35,497 bases of DNA from Lachnospiraceae bacterium (GCA_021442455.1 JABUSY010000026.1:1-35497), one strand, 5' to 3'; counted from the stretch's first letter, positions 24,491-33,726 are shown. Notes: generated by a model not told the origin, from the sequence alone. Program-made: numbers and translations.

Positions 24491-25858
24491 ATGAAAAATT
24501 TAACTTTGGAACATTTGGCAGATGTTTGCAAAGGGTGTTATACAGGGCCAGATGAGAAGAAGAATTTTTGTGTAACAGATATTACCACAGATAGCCGACA
24601 GGCGACTGAAGGATGTTTGTTTATTCCAATCAAGGGCGCTAGGGTCGATGGACATGATTGCATCGGACAAGCAATAGACAAGAGTGCAGCAGCAGTTCTG
24701 ACGGAAAAGAAACTGGAAGAAAAGGCGTTACCTTATATTTTGGTAGAGTCTTCCCTTCGGGCGATCAAGGACATTGCGGAGTATTACCTCCGTCAGCTGG
24801 ATATCCAGGTTATCGGTATTGCTGGAAGTGTGGGAAAGACTAGCACTAAGGAGATGGTTGCAGCAGTGCTGCGGCAGAGATACCGAGTGTTAAAAACAGA
24901 GGGGAATTTTAACAACGAACTAGGCTTATCTTTGACTGTGTTACGTTTGAGAGAAGAGGATGAGATTGCTATTTTGGAAATGGGTATTAGCGATTTTGGG
25001 GAGATGCACCGTCTGGCTAAGATTGCCAGGCCGAAAACCTGTATTATAACGAATATTGGCTGGTGTCATCTGGAGAAGCTGAAGACAAGAGATGGAATCT
25101 TAAAAGCTAAATCTGAAATGTTCGATTTTTTACAGTCAAACGGGAGAATTATCCTGAACGGCGATGATGATAAGCTTTCCGGCATTAAAAAAGTAAAAGG
25201 GATAAGACCTTGCAGGTTCGGAATGAATCCATCTCATGATATCTGGGCGGGTGAGCTAGAGAGCAGAGGGATGACGAAAATCAGCTGTCAGATTCATACA
25301 CCGTCGGGGGTATTTAGGACGCTAATTCCAATGCCTGGACGTCATATGGTATATAATGCTTTGGCTGGAACAGCGGCTGGCTTGATGTATGGTCTCACCT
25401 TGAAGGAGATTTGCAAAGGGATTGAGAGTTTTAAAACTTTGAGCGGGAGATTTCATATCATAGAAGCTTCCAGATACACAGTGATAGACGATTCTTATAA
25501 TGCTAATCCGGCATCTATGAAAGCTTCTCTTCAGGTGCTGCAGGACGGATAGGGGAGACGGGTAGCTGTTTTGGGGGATATAGCTGAGCTAGGAGAAAAT
25601 GAGAAACGGATTCATGCAGAAGTAGGTGCATTTGCTGCAAGTTTATCCATTGATGCAATATATTGTACAGGTCCTCTCTGCGCCTTTTTGGCAGAAGCGG
25701 CAAAAACAATCAAGCCGAAGCTCGATGTTCGGCATTTTTACAGTAAAGATCAACTAATAGTGGAGTTGCCGCGTTTGTTGGAGGATGGGGACACTGTACT
25801 TGTGAAAGCATCTCATTTCATGCAATTTAACCAAATCGTTTCTATACTGGCAAACTGA
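24491..25858 (+). CDS. murF: UDP-MurNAc-tripeptide--D-Ala-D-Ala ligase, in-frame TAG
   Basis: A Mur ligase that adds D-Ala-D-Ala to the UDP-MurNAc peptide, using the product of the gene just upstream. The start is ATG 24491 (MKNLTLEHLADVCKG, a typical MurF N-terminus) with TAGGAG at 24477-24482. The length is 455 codons including a TAG at codon 354 (25550-25552), between SLQVLQDG and GRRVAVLGDIAELGENEKR, both family-like. Motifs: ITTDSRQATEGCLFIPIKG, P-loop IAGSVGKTSTKE (about 110-121), EMGISDFGEMHRL, TNIGWCHLEKL, GRFHIIE and DDSYNANPASMKASL. It ends in TGA. There is no other lesion. The TAG falls in the linker between the central domain and the C-terminal domain, so a true stop would remove the whole C-terminal domain and inactivate the enzyme. 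Confidence 0.9.
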
Positions 25859-25886
25859 TGAGATATATTCTCATCATGCTTTTATT
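25856..25886 (+). terminator. Hairpin overlapping the murF stop
   Basis: A perfect 8-bp inverted repeat, TGATGAGA (25856-25863) with TCTCATCA (25869-25876), has a 5-base loop and begins at the murF stop codon. A T-rich but interrupted tail (TGCTTTTATT) follows. It is probably a terminator of ddl-murF. The same bases contain an ATG overlapping the murF stop that opens about 33 codons, possibly the start of a lost next gene. Confidence 0.5.
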
Positions 25887-28011
25887 GGGGACGATTTTTC
25901 GACGATCCGCTGTAAGTACAGGAAGTTCAAGATGGCTGCCAGACAGTCAGGTTTTTTGAGGAGAGCGGGAAGTTTAAATTCTGTGTTTTTAATCTAATAA
26001 AGGCATATAGCCGTAGTTCTATGCGAAGTAACCGGATTGAAGAGCTAGAGAAAGGCCTTGGATGAAGAATATAAGATTATGTGTATATATAAGGCAGTGT
26101 AAAGAGAGCAATGTCTACAGTTTCTTAGCAGTTTATAATTAATTATCTCGTTCGGCTCCTGACAGCTTAGTTCTCCGTAATTCTAGATTTTTCCAGAATT
26201 TGAACGCGTTTAGTATAAAAATTTGTAGTTTTTTTTTACTATAAGTAGCCGTTATAGCTCATCCATGTTTTTTAGCCTAGTCAGATTCAGGTAAAAAAGG
26301 AACGATGGTAATCCTGCTTAGTTCCATAAGACAATCTTTTCTGAAGGTGGATGCCAAAATCTTATTCATAAGATTTGTGTCACAACTGTAAAACGAATGT
26401 CCTCCTCAGCCCTGATGAAGCGTTTGTGATCAATGTAATTTTCATGACATTATCTTTTTATATAGGAGTTAAAAAATGAATTCGTGCAAATAAGAGAAGA
26501 TTTGTTTTTTTCTCTTCGGGAGAGATACATCAGGATGGGTGTACGATGCCAGTTTTGCTTCTAGTTTGTTTATATGATTTCATCGTCAGATGAGACATGC
26601 AGTTATCAATGTTAGTTTATGGTCTAGTGTTTTTTTTGTTTTCATTCTTCCCTTAGATAAATAGAATTATAGTTGAAGTATTTTTTAGCCGTATGGATAG
26701 AATTTAGGTGATTCATGACATGAGTATGCGATGTTTCAATTTAGTTTGGACAAATTCATTTTTGTCAGACGTCTCAGAATAACGGATGCGCATTCGCTGC
26801 TTGTTATGTTGAGATGATTTCTTTCTGTGGTTCATCTCATTCAAGATAATTCATGATATTTAACTTGGTCGTTCAAAATCAACTGGAGGGGGAAAAAAAT
26901 TCTGAAGAAACAGGGAGGCTTTTGTAGCTTGTTACGAATTCTCTTTTTGTTAGGTAGCAGATAGGTAGGAATTAATAGTCCCTGCTCTTAGACTTCTGGA
27001 GTCGAACGCAATAGAAATTAAAATCAAAGTTACAACAAAGGTAAATGCAAAAACTACAACATATCTCACAGCCAGAAAAAACATACACGGAAAGCCAAAA
27101 ATCAAACGGGTAATTTTTTTATTATAAGTGGTGCGTGAGATTGAGCTGCTTGGTTATCTTTTCTATTTGTTAGTTTAGAACTGTGACAGCAAGCTTCGTC
27201 TGGACGAAAGATATCGCTCGCTCATGATCACATATTACACAGGAACTAGACTTCCTTTCCAGAGAAGAAGAGACTAGCTTGCTTGTCCAAAATAATTTTC
27301 GATCAGCATGAAACTCACCTTGATGCTTGTGAGCAAAATCGATTGATAGTATGTGCGCAAGTATCTGGATTATTTTTTCTGCATAGTTTTCAATAAAAAT
27401 AAACTTTGAAAAAAATAGAAATAAGCAGTATATATAAGAGTAAAGGTTGTATACTTCAAATTTTACTTTGTCTGTTTGTAAGGAAAGGTCGACGTCCGGA
27501 GTGAGAATCAAAGGTTGGTAGTCATTTCGTTGGAATTGAACGCAGCAAAAAGAAATTTTTTGAAACAAAAATTACTAAATAAAAATGATCGTGCAAAAGA
27601 TCAGAATAATTTTGGAAAGCTTCAAGCCAACAAACTACGTAGCAATATTCCAACTTCCGCTACTATAGACAGAATTTAAAAGTTTAGTTTCGCCATAGGT
27701 CACAAAGATACCGATCAACAAAGCAGGAGGAAGCGATGAATACGAGATGACCTAATTGGGCGAGTTGTGTGTCGCCTGTTCACTAATGGGGCAATATCGT
27801 TATGTCGACATTCAGTGTCTGAGTCTCAGCAGAACGGAGTCTACAAGGAAAAGCATCAGCGGGGTAAGTGACATGAGCAAATAATATCAAACAAATATCA
27901 TGATAAAAGTGATCGGCATGGTAGATAGATATGAAATACCTCCGATGATGATATTTCAGTAAAGCATATGCTCGACAGAAAAACAAGAAACAAAAAGTGT
28001 ATGTTAGATCT
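25887..28011. other. 2.1 kb gene desert
   Basis: There is no supportable gene. A 132-codon open stretch on the minus strand (27170-27568) has no motif and a composition typical of chance ORFs in AT-rich DNA. On the minus strand around 27000-27100 a short hydrophobic stretch (VVVFAFTFVVTLILIS) hints at a former membrane protein. The rest is eroded beyond recognition. Confidence 0.6.
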
Positions 28012-28386
28012 TTAATCGTCTTTCTTATCAGACATATGGCGTTTGATAGCTTTAAAACTTTCTTCACTGATTACGTGTTCAATGCGGCATGAATCCTCCA
28101 TGGCAGTTTTTTTGTTGACGCCTAGTTTTATCAGAAACCTGGAAATCAGTACGTGACGTTCGTAGATTTTCGCAGCTATTGCCAGACCGGAAGAAGTTAG
28201 AGAAATGTATCCGTCCTTGTTCATTATAATGAGGCCATTTTGCCTAAGATTCTTCATGGCAACACTGACACTAGGTTTTGAAAACTCAAGTTTTGCAGCG
28301 ATATCTATGGAACGGACAGAAGGCTGTCTCTGAGTTAAAATTAATATGATTTCAAGATAATTTTCAGCGGATTTCTGAATTTTCAT
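28012..28386 (-). CDS. DtxR/MntR-family metal-dependent transcriptional repressor
   Basis: A winged-helix regulator that represses metal-uptake genes when loaded with Fe(II) or Mn(II). The length is 124 residues, matching the short clostridial forms that lack the SH3-like third domain. The start is ATG with complement at 28384-28386, preceded by AAAGGAAGGTG. The HTH lies at about residues 24-50 (RSIDIAAKLEFSKPSVSVAM) and the wing at about 53-65. The dimerisation and metal-binding half contains YERH (His78) and C100-x-x-E103-H104. The Cys-x-x-Glu-His pattern resembles the iron-type DtxR site more than MntR, which has Glu at the first position, so iron sensing is inferred. Minus-strand stop TAA. 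It is isolated, with no transporter gene left nearby. It has no internal stop. Confidence 0.88.
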   Translation of the reverse strand: MKIQKSAENYLEIILILTQRQPSVRSIDIAAKLEFSKPSVSVAMKNLRQNGLIIMNKDGYISLTSSGLAIAAKIYERHVLISRFLIKLGVNKKTAMEDSCRIEHVISEESFKAIKRHMSDKKDD

Positions 28387-28433
28387 ATTGCACCTTCCTT
28401 TAATTTGAATATGCAGAGCGATTTGTTCAGGAT

Positions 28434-28471
28434 TAGATACTCTTCAAAATGATTTCTTCAATACTCTTGAA
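28434..28471 (-). promoter_or_regulatory. Possible promoter and operator of the DtxR-type gene
   Basis: Read on the minus strand, TTGAAG (complement of 28456-28461) and TATCTA (complement of 28434-28439) are 16 bases apart, about 50 bases before the start codon. Over the -35 lies an inverted repeat TTCAA-N5-TTGAA (28457-28471). Its position suits autoregulation by the repressor, but the sequence does not match a DtxR or MntR box I know. Confidence 0.4.
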
Positions 28472-28575
28472 TTGTAACATGTTAAAAAAAAAATAACAAC
28501 CAAAAAGGGAAAATCGTATTTTTGATGAAAAATGCTCATGGAAAAAGGATGAAAAAATCTTGTAGGATATTTAAG

Positions 28576-28604
28576 TTGCTTTTTTCTAATTTTTGTATTA
28601 TAAT
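28576..28604 (+). promoter_or_regulatory. Promoter of a short transcript
   Basis: TTGCTT (28576-28581) and TATAAT (28599-28604) are 17 bases apart. Transcription would begin near 28611 and meet a strong terminator 75-110 bases later. It is divergent from the DtxR-type gene. Confidence 0.62.
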
Positions 28605-28610
28605 TACAAT

Positions 28611-28722
28611 GTAAAAAAAGTTTACTCTTCAAAATTTTTTTTACAGTTATTAATCCCTTATTAATTATTTATACTCCCCTCGAAGTGCTTCGATCGCTCC
28701 TATATCGAAGCATTTCTTTTTT
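28611..28722 (+). ncRNA. Candidate small RNA of about 110 nt
   Basis: The interval between a good promoter (28576-28604) and a strong terminator (28686-28722) has no reading frame with a ribosome-binding site. The predicted transcript is A/U-rich with a C-rich CTCCCCTCG just before the terminator hairpin. It matches no RNA family I recognise (not SRP, 6S, tmRNA or RNase P). It could instead be the residue of a gene whose coding part was deleted. Confidence 0.35.
28686..28722 (+). terminator. Strong intrinsic terminator
   Basis: TGCTTCGAT (28686-28694) pairs perfectly with ATCGAAGCA (28704-28712) around a 9-base loop. The stem extends by three more pairs outward, and the T-rich run is at 28713-28722. 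It is one of the best hairpins in the window, inside otherwise decayed DNA. Confidence 0.82.
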
Positions 28723-28723
28723 G

Positions 28724-30599
28724 CGATAGAAAACATGGATTAAGAAGATGTCATAAGGAAATAGTTTTGTAAAAAGTGATTTTGCAAAATTTCATAAAAA
28801 ATGAGAAACTGCTTTTTTGATATTGATGCATGTAACAGCTTTATTGTGTTGAATTTTTAGATACTATATTATTTCAATAGGATTTATGAAAGAAGTATGT
28901 TTACAAGTTAAAAAGTTTGTAAAATAATAGACAGTGTTGAATTTTCTAGACATTGCAATACACTCAAGTATTAAAGGTAAATTTTGAATGTATGTTTTCT
29001 GTAAAAAAATAAACGGATATATTTGAAGGCGTAGAAGCTAGAACAAAAGAAGCATCCAAGCTGAAACATGAGAATAAAATTCTGGACATTACAAAATGAA
29101 AGATCTGGATATTGCTTATACGGGTTGTGTGCTACTTGAGGTATGTGATCGATGAGATTGAATCGAGAAATCCGTTGATCGTCGACGCTTTAGAGAAGTA
29201 TGCGAACCTCATAGACGTCAGAGTGTTGACAGGACAAGAAGTTTTCTGCTTAAATGTGAATAAAAAAAGTGAAGGTTAAGAGCCTGGGAAGATGGACGTA
29301 GCGACAGCTATGGATACGACAATTATCTCGCAGATGAACCAAGGGTGGTATTGAAAGGAGTGTTTAAGTTGCGTATGCCGGGATGCCGTCATCAATCTTC
29401 GGATTTATTTTTAAAGGAGGGGTCACATTTGCTGTATTGGTAGACAGTTTTATAGGTTTGGAAACAGCGGAGACTCTGTAAGCTCACAGTTGTCAGGAAA
29501 ACAGTAGTAGATACTGCATCGAAGATTAGATCAGGTGTTCTGGATTCGGAGATGTTGGTTTACGACAAAAGGCATCTTCAGAAAATAATTTCCGCGTGAT
29601 CAACGAGGAGTAATGGTAAAAGAATTTTTAAGAGACCAGCAGCCTGATGGCCATAAAATCAAAGTCAGGAACATTTTGTGACGATCTAGTTTGTATATCC
29701 ATAGAAATCTGGTTCAATATTGTCTGGCTTCAGGAAAGAAAATTAACAATGAAGAATGGTATAATCTTTATCGAGGGAGAATTGCACACGAATTTTCAGG
29801 TATCTATGTGGATGGTAACTGTGCCATGATTACTAACAGAAATGCCAGTAATTACTCATGGGGATCCAGCGCCAACTGACAAGAGTGTTAGATGGTTCAG
29901 GTACTTGCAGGAAGGGGAAATATACGGATGTCATTGGAGTTTATGTCGTGAATTTCCTGGGATTAAATTACAGCTGCATCTGACACACGGAAAAAACTGA
30001 TTGGAATGAAGGCTATGACATGGAAAATGTTCTGGTAGTCGTTGATGATAAAATATATTACTACTAAAGAGCGGTACCTTTTATGTAGTCTTGTCTATAT
30101 GCTTGAAAATAAATTAGACAGAACAATGTTGAGCATGACGTCTGAAATTTTGCCGTGGCGGTTGATGCCATTCTGCGTGATGAACGGATTCTATAGCAAC
30201 TCAGATACTCGAGGTCGTATATGTTGAAGCTGGAAGAATTAGGCACAGGTGCGAAGGCTTGGAACAGACAGGAAGCGTTGTTTCTGATTTGTGCAAGAGG
30301 GAAAAAGAAGCATAGCTTCTGAAGAACAAGATGAAATATTGTTGTTTTAGAGAACTCCATCTTTTTTATTCTGTAAATAATTCATGGCGTGCAAGTGACT
30401 GTATGTCTGAAATTTTTCATTTCTGCGAAGGTTTTTTGATGATTGTCATGATAAAAAATATAATGGGCTGTTTTAATTTCTGTGTAAACATGCGAAACGG
30501 GAGCATTACTGCTTGAGGAGATACAGGTGATCATGGAAAGGAGATAAAAAATCGAGAACGGAGAAATTACTATGATTTTCGGCTGACTATGGTCATATA
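28724..30599. other. 1.9 kb decayed sequence
   Basis: There is no intact gene. Protein-like patches on the plus strand appear in changing frames: about 29150-29270 (a frame with NPLIVDALEKYANLIDVRVL), 29400-29480 (GFIFKGGVTFAVLVDSFIG), 29500-29595 (TASKIRSGVLDSEMLVYDKR) and 29690-29875 (IAHEFSGIYVDGNCAMITNR). These look like one or more genes broken by shifts and stops, but I do not recognise the families. Confidence 0.55.
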
Positions 30600-31180
30600 G
30601 TCTGCTTCTTATGAAAATATTGAATTGTTGAGAGCGTTTCCTGATGGATGTCGGGCTGGAGATGGGAAAAAACGGATCAAAGGTGTGTTTGCTGGTGTCA
30701 TGTAAAGGAAGTATCTACTAATATAATCTAGGTGATACTTGGACGATTTCAGAGGAAATTCATGAGGGTTTTTATAAGAGCTAATACAATGTAGAACTGC
30801 CATATAAGTTTAAAATAGTGTTTGGCCGCTTGCATCAATAATTGTGTGAAACTGGCTTTGAATTATCTTGGAGTTTATCAGCCAAAGAATTTCAAAAATT
30901 GCAAGCTTAAAAAGTTTGAAAATGATAGATTTGTCATCGACTTAAAAGTTTGCAACCACTGTAGCTGCTATGTGAAAAAGTTTTTGTTTCATGTGTTTAC
31001 TTCCTCATTTGAACGGATATAGGATTTATATCGGAAGATGTTGGGGGAAATTGGATATCAAAAGGCGTTCTCTGAATAAAGTATTGATAAATAATGAAAA
31101 AATGATGGAGGTTTATAGAATAAGCAATAATTTTTTAGAGTATTTCTCTGATACCATAGATAAACAAAAAGAAAGATGAT
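30600..31180 (+). pseudogene. Dead sulfite/nitrite reductase-type 4Fe-4S protein
   Basis: Three plus-strand frames together follow the siroheme/4Fe-4S sulfite reductase family (AsrC-like, clostridial). At 30644-30830: LVSCKGSIY, then ISEEIHEGFYKS and YNVELPYKFKIVFG, like the family's CKGT..QYGL, SEKIHERFY and LPHKFKI.VGGCP. Next, 30830-31019 reads NNCVKLALNYLGV and FVIDLKVCNHCSCYVKKF, like CPNNCVKPDLNDLGI and the ferredoxin-like CNHCGRCVKKCPF. Finally, 31013-31180 in a third frame reads GYRIYIGRCWGKL, RSLNKVL and FSDTID. Two frameshifts, TAA stops and lost cluster cysteines show it is dead. One TAA sits where the family has Gln. Known members reduce sulfite to sulfide in the cytoplasm; the original substrate of this one is not certain. 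Confidence 0.75.
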
Positions 31181-31383
31181 GTCTGATGTTTTGGATGTCA
31201 TTAAAAATATACCTGTGATTCAGTTCCATCATCTGAGCGATTCGGATAGTGAGAAAATTTTTGTAAAATATGAAGGGATGAATATGATTGTTTTCATCAA
31301 AACGAAAACGGCTTATCATATGATCCAGGAAACAAAAAATCAAGGATTGATTTAGAGTAATACAATGTAGTATAATTTTAAAT

Positions 31384-31515
31384 ATGGTAAAAGTGTTAAA
31401 TAGCCAAAATACTGGAATCGAAATATGGATGGTAGAGTCGATTAATTCAGCGATACTTGCCGGAGAAAATATTGACGTTCATTTACAAATAAGAATTGAA
31501 GAAGATTTGATTTAG
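31384..31515 (+). CDS. Candidate small leaderless ORF, unknown function
   Basis: TTGATT (31347-31352), an 18-base spacer and TATAAT (31371-31376) place the predicted transcription start within a base or so of the ATG at 31384, as in a leaderless mRNA. The frame encodes 43 residues (MVKVLNSQNTGIEIW...IRIEEDLI) and stops at two consecutive TAG (31513-31518). If TAG is sense, it continues to TAA at 31576-31578, about 64 codons in all. No domain is recognised. It may well be chance in decayed sequence. Confidence 0.22.
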   Translation: MVKVLNSQNTGIEIWMVESINSAILAGENIDVHLQIRIEEDLI

Positions 31516-32098
31516 TAGAATTTAAATCAAAATATTTGTAGCGATATCTGCATTATAATCTATGATGAAGCAATCTAAACAGAAAAGGACATAGTGAAAA
31601 GAGAAAGGCTTGATGTGCAGGATCTGCAGCAAAATTAAGGTAGCAGCTTTCATAAAGCTGACGAAAAATCTGAGAAAGGGTAAGAAGAATAGAAGTGACA
31701 GTTCTTTTTGATAAGACAGGAACAGTATTTTATATTGAAGGAAATAATACAAACATTATTAAAAGCATTTTGTTGATCATTCTATATAATTTTTTATTGT
31801 TTAGGAATCATAATATCGTAAAAAACGTTAGGAGAAGTTACAAATGATAAAAAAATTACAGCAACGATGTTTCCTAATACAGAATACAATATGAACGAAA
31901 CCAGAAAGAACGGAAAATATAAAGGAAATTGAATTGATAAGTTATCGTATAGTAAAATATTGTACGATATAACAGGGGTGCTATGGTGATGAAAAAAAGG
32001 ATGACAAGTTTTGTGGCGATATTGTAGGATATGCTTGATGGTTACGTGTGAAAGTTTGATGTAGCATAATAAAATTTACGTCAAGGGTGTTTATGATC

Positions 32099-32134
32099 GT
32101 CTGATTAGCGAATAGTAATCAGACTGTATTTCTT
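32099..32134 (+). terminator. Possible relic terminator
   Basis: A perfect 9-bp stem, GTCTGATTA (32099-32107) with TAATCAGAC (32116-32124), has an 8-base loop and is followed by a moderately T-rich tail. No intact gene lies upstream. Confidence 0.4.
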
Positions 32135-33665
32135 GTGCTATTCGGAAAGGTGTATTAAAATGTTAGGAGGGAAGAGTGATTTATGAAGTTATTATGATCG
32201 TTTTGGATATTCACAGCTTTGCTCTATACTGTGGCAAGATAGATGAAAGTCATATGTAAGGGAACAAGCTAACTGACTATTGCTTTTGGGCAAAAAAATT
32301 CTTTATCAATCATGAGGATCTCGTAAGGATCTGTCAGGAAGTAAAGAGATTTCGGTGATAGAGAAACGCTGCTCTGTTTCCAGGGTTATTGTGATACTGA
32401 AAAAGTAGATCAGATGCTTGGTAAATTTTCGATACTGGATGAATTTACTATTATGAGTCATACATAAAATAATAAAGGAAATTAGATAGTTTTTTTATGT
32501 TATGGCCATACTTGCATACATATGCTACGAATGAATAGGTAGAAAAGTAGAAGAGGTGTTATCAATTTTGCTTTTGTCTAGATCTTTAAAGCTGGCAATT
32601 TTTTCAAGCTATGGAACGATGGACGATGAGGATTTTCTTGTTCAAACATTTAGAAAGTTCAGTGTTCAGGTGCCTGCAGGTGTAAGGAGTAATATGTTGG
32701 TTTGGCGTTGGTGATGAAACGGAAGATTCTGGATTTTCGGTTATGAGATACATTCGATAAGAGAAGGAGAAATAATATTTTTGGGAGATGTGGAGACAAT
32801 TGCCCGTGCCAATAGCTTGTTAAGAGGACTACAAATAGGATTTTTTGAAAAAAAGTTATTTGAGTAGACGCGTGCCTTGTCCTAAAAAGCAAGATAATAT
32901 TCGATGAAAATTTCTAAGTTGTGAAGATTATATTTTGTTCAAAGCAAGCTGCTCAGTTTTTCAAATATTCAATCTGTCATAAAAAGGCTATTGATGAAAA
33001 AACTGAAGGGATATTATCGTATCGTATGGAAAGTTTTCCGAAGGAGGTAGCCAGTGATTTATTTCAAGTATCTTATTAAAAATAGTCAATCATTGATCTA
33101 GACACGATGAAGATTTCTTTGTCTTAGGAAAGGATAGTGAACGATGAGGGTCACAACACTGATCACTGAAACGCTGGTGTTCGATTTCCTGATGCTAATG
33201 TCTTGAAAAAGGGGAATATTTTTTTGCTGATTTTTGAAGAAGCGAGATATTTGACGAAAAAAAAGAAAATAGGTGGATTTTTCAGTGGCAATTGATATTC
33301 AGAGGTATGACGGTAGAATAAGCAAAGAATCCGGAAAAAAATGCCAGACTGGACGGCGTGGAACCAATAATACATTTTCAAAAGAAAGCAGCCTTAGGAT
33401 TATAATCTTTTAGAACCAACAGATTTATAGTGAAAATTTCTCTTCTTATGGAAAGGGGTGGGGGAAAGAAGGAACATTGCTCTTCCTTACAATATACTAT
33501 ACTCTTTGAAAAGCTTTTTCACAAATATCTATCTGGTTATTGTATTCTAAGATTTTGAAAATGAACAGTGTTATATAAATAGACGCTTGGTAAAGAATAA
33601 AAATCTAAATCTAAATGTTGTTTTGAGATCAAAGCTAGTAAAAACAAAAAATTCAATAGAAACTG

Positions 33666-33695
33666 TCAATTCAATTTAAATCAATTCAATTTAAA
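33666..33695 (+). repeat. 15-bp tandem duplication upstream of rdgB
   Basis: TCAATTCAATTTAAA occurs twice head to tail (33666-33680 and 33681-33695), ending just before the -10 of the rdgB promoter. It could be an operator with two copies or simple slippage in AT-rich DNA. Confidence 0.85.
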
Positions 33696-33700
33696 TTATG

Positions 33701-33706
33701 TATAAT
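33701..33706 (+). promoter_or_regulatory. -10 box of rdgB
   Basis: TATAAT lies 20 bases before the GTG start. The -35 falls inside the tandem repeat and is weak (around 33678-33683). The leader would be about 14 bases and contains AGAGGA, an off-centre ribosome-binding site 12 bases from the start. Confidence 0.5.
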
Positions 33707-33726
33707 ATAGAGGATAAAAAAGTAAC

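Larger units (their letters stand above)
31181..33665. other. 2.5 kb decayed sequence
   Basis: There is no intact conserved gene. Short open stretches occur at 31178-31351 (MMSDVLDVIKNIPVIQF...), 31384-31512 (listed separately), 32340-32466 (YCDTEKVDQMLGKFSILDE) and 32757-32874 (EGEIIFLGDVETIARAN). None could be assigned to a family. A Shine-Dalgarno-like TAGGAGGG near 32164 precedes an ATG that opens only four codons. A hairpin at 32099-32124 may be an old terminator. Confidence 0.55.

Noticed and set aside
23745..25858. Treating the parts after each TAG (from 20377, 23745 and 25571) as separate genes.
   Set aside because: None has its own ribosome-binding site, and the conserved sequence continues in the same frame immediately after each TAG, so they are single genes with one internal TAG.
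20272..25858. TAG as pyrrolysine.
   Set aside because: The genes are not methylamine methyltransferases, and the site context (Gln in one family, polar or variable in the others) does not suggest Pyl. No pyl genes are visible.
27170..27568. A 132-codon open frame on the minus strand.
   Set aside because: No motif, no ribosome-binding site and an irregular composition in decayed AT-rich DNA. It is probably chance.
30822..31077. A plus-strand frame that, with TAG at 31020 read as Gln, continues as QDLYRKMLGEIGYQKAFSE and looked like support for recoding.
   Set aside because: The sulfite reductase homology moves to another frame at 31013 (GYRIYIG.CWGK), so the continuation is a coincidental out-of-frame reading.
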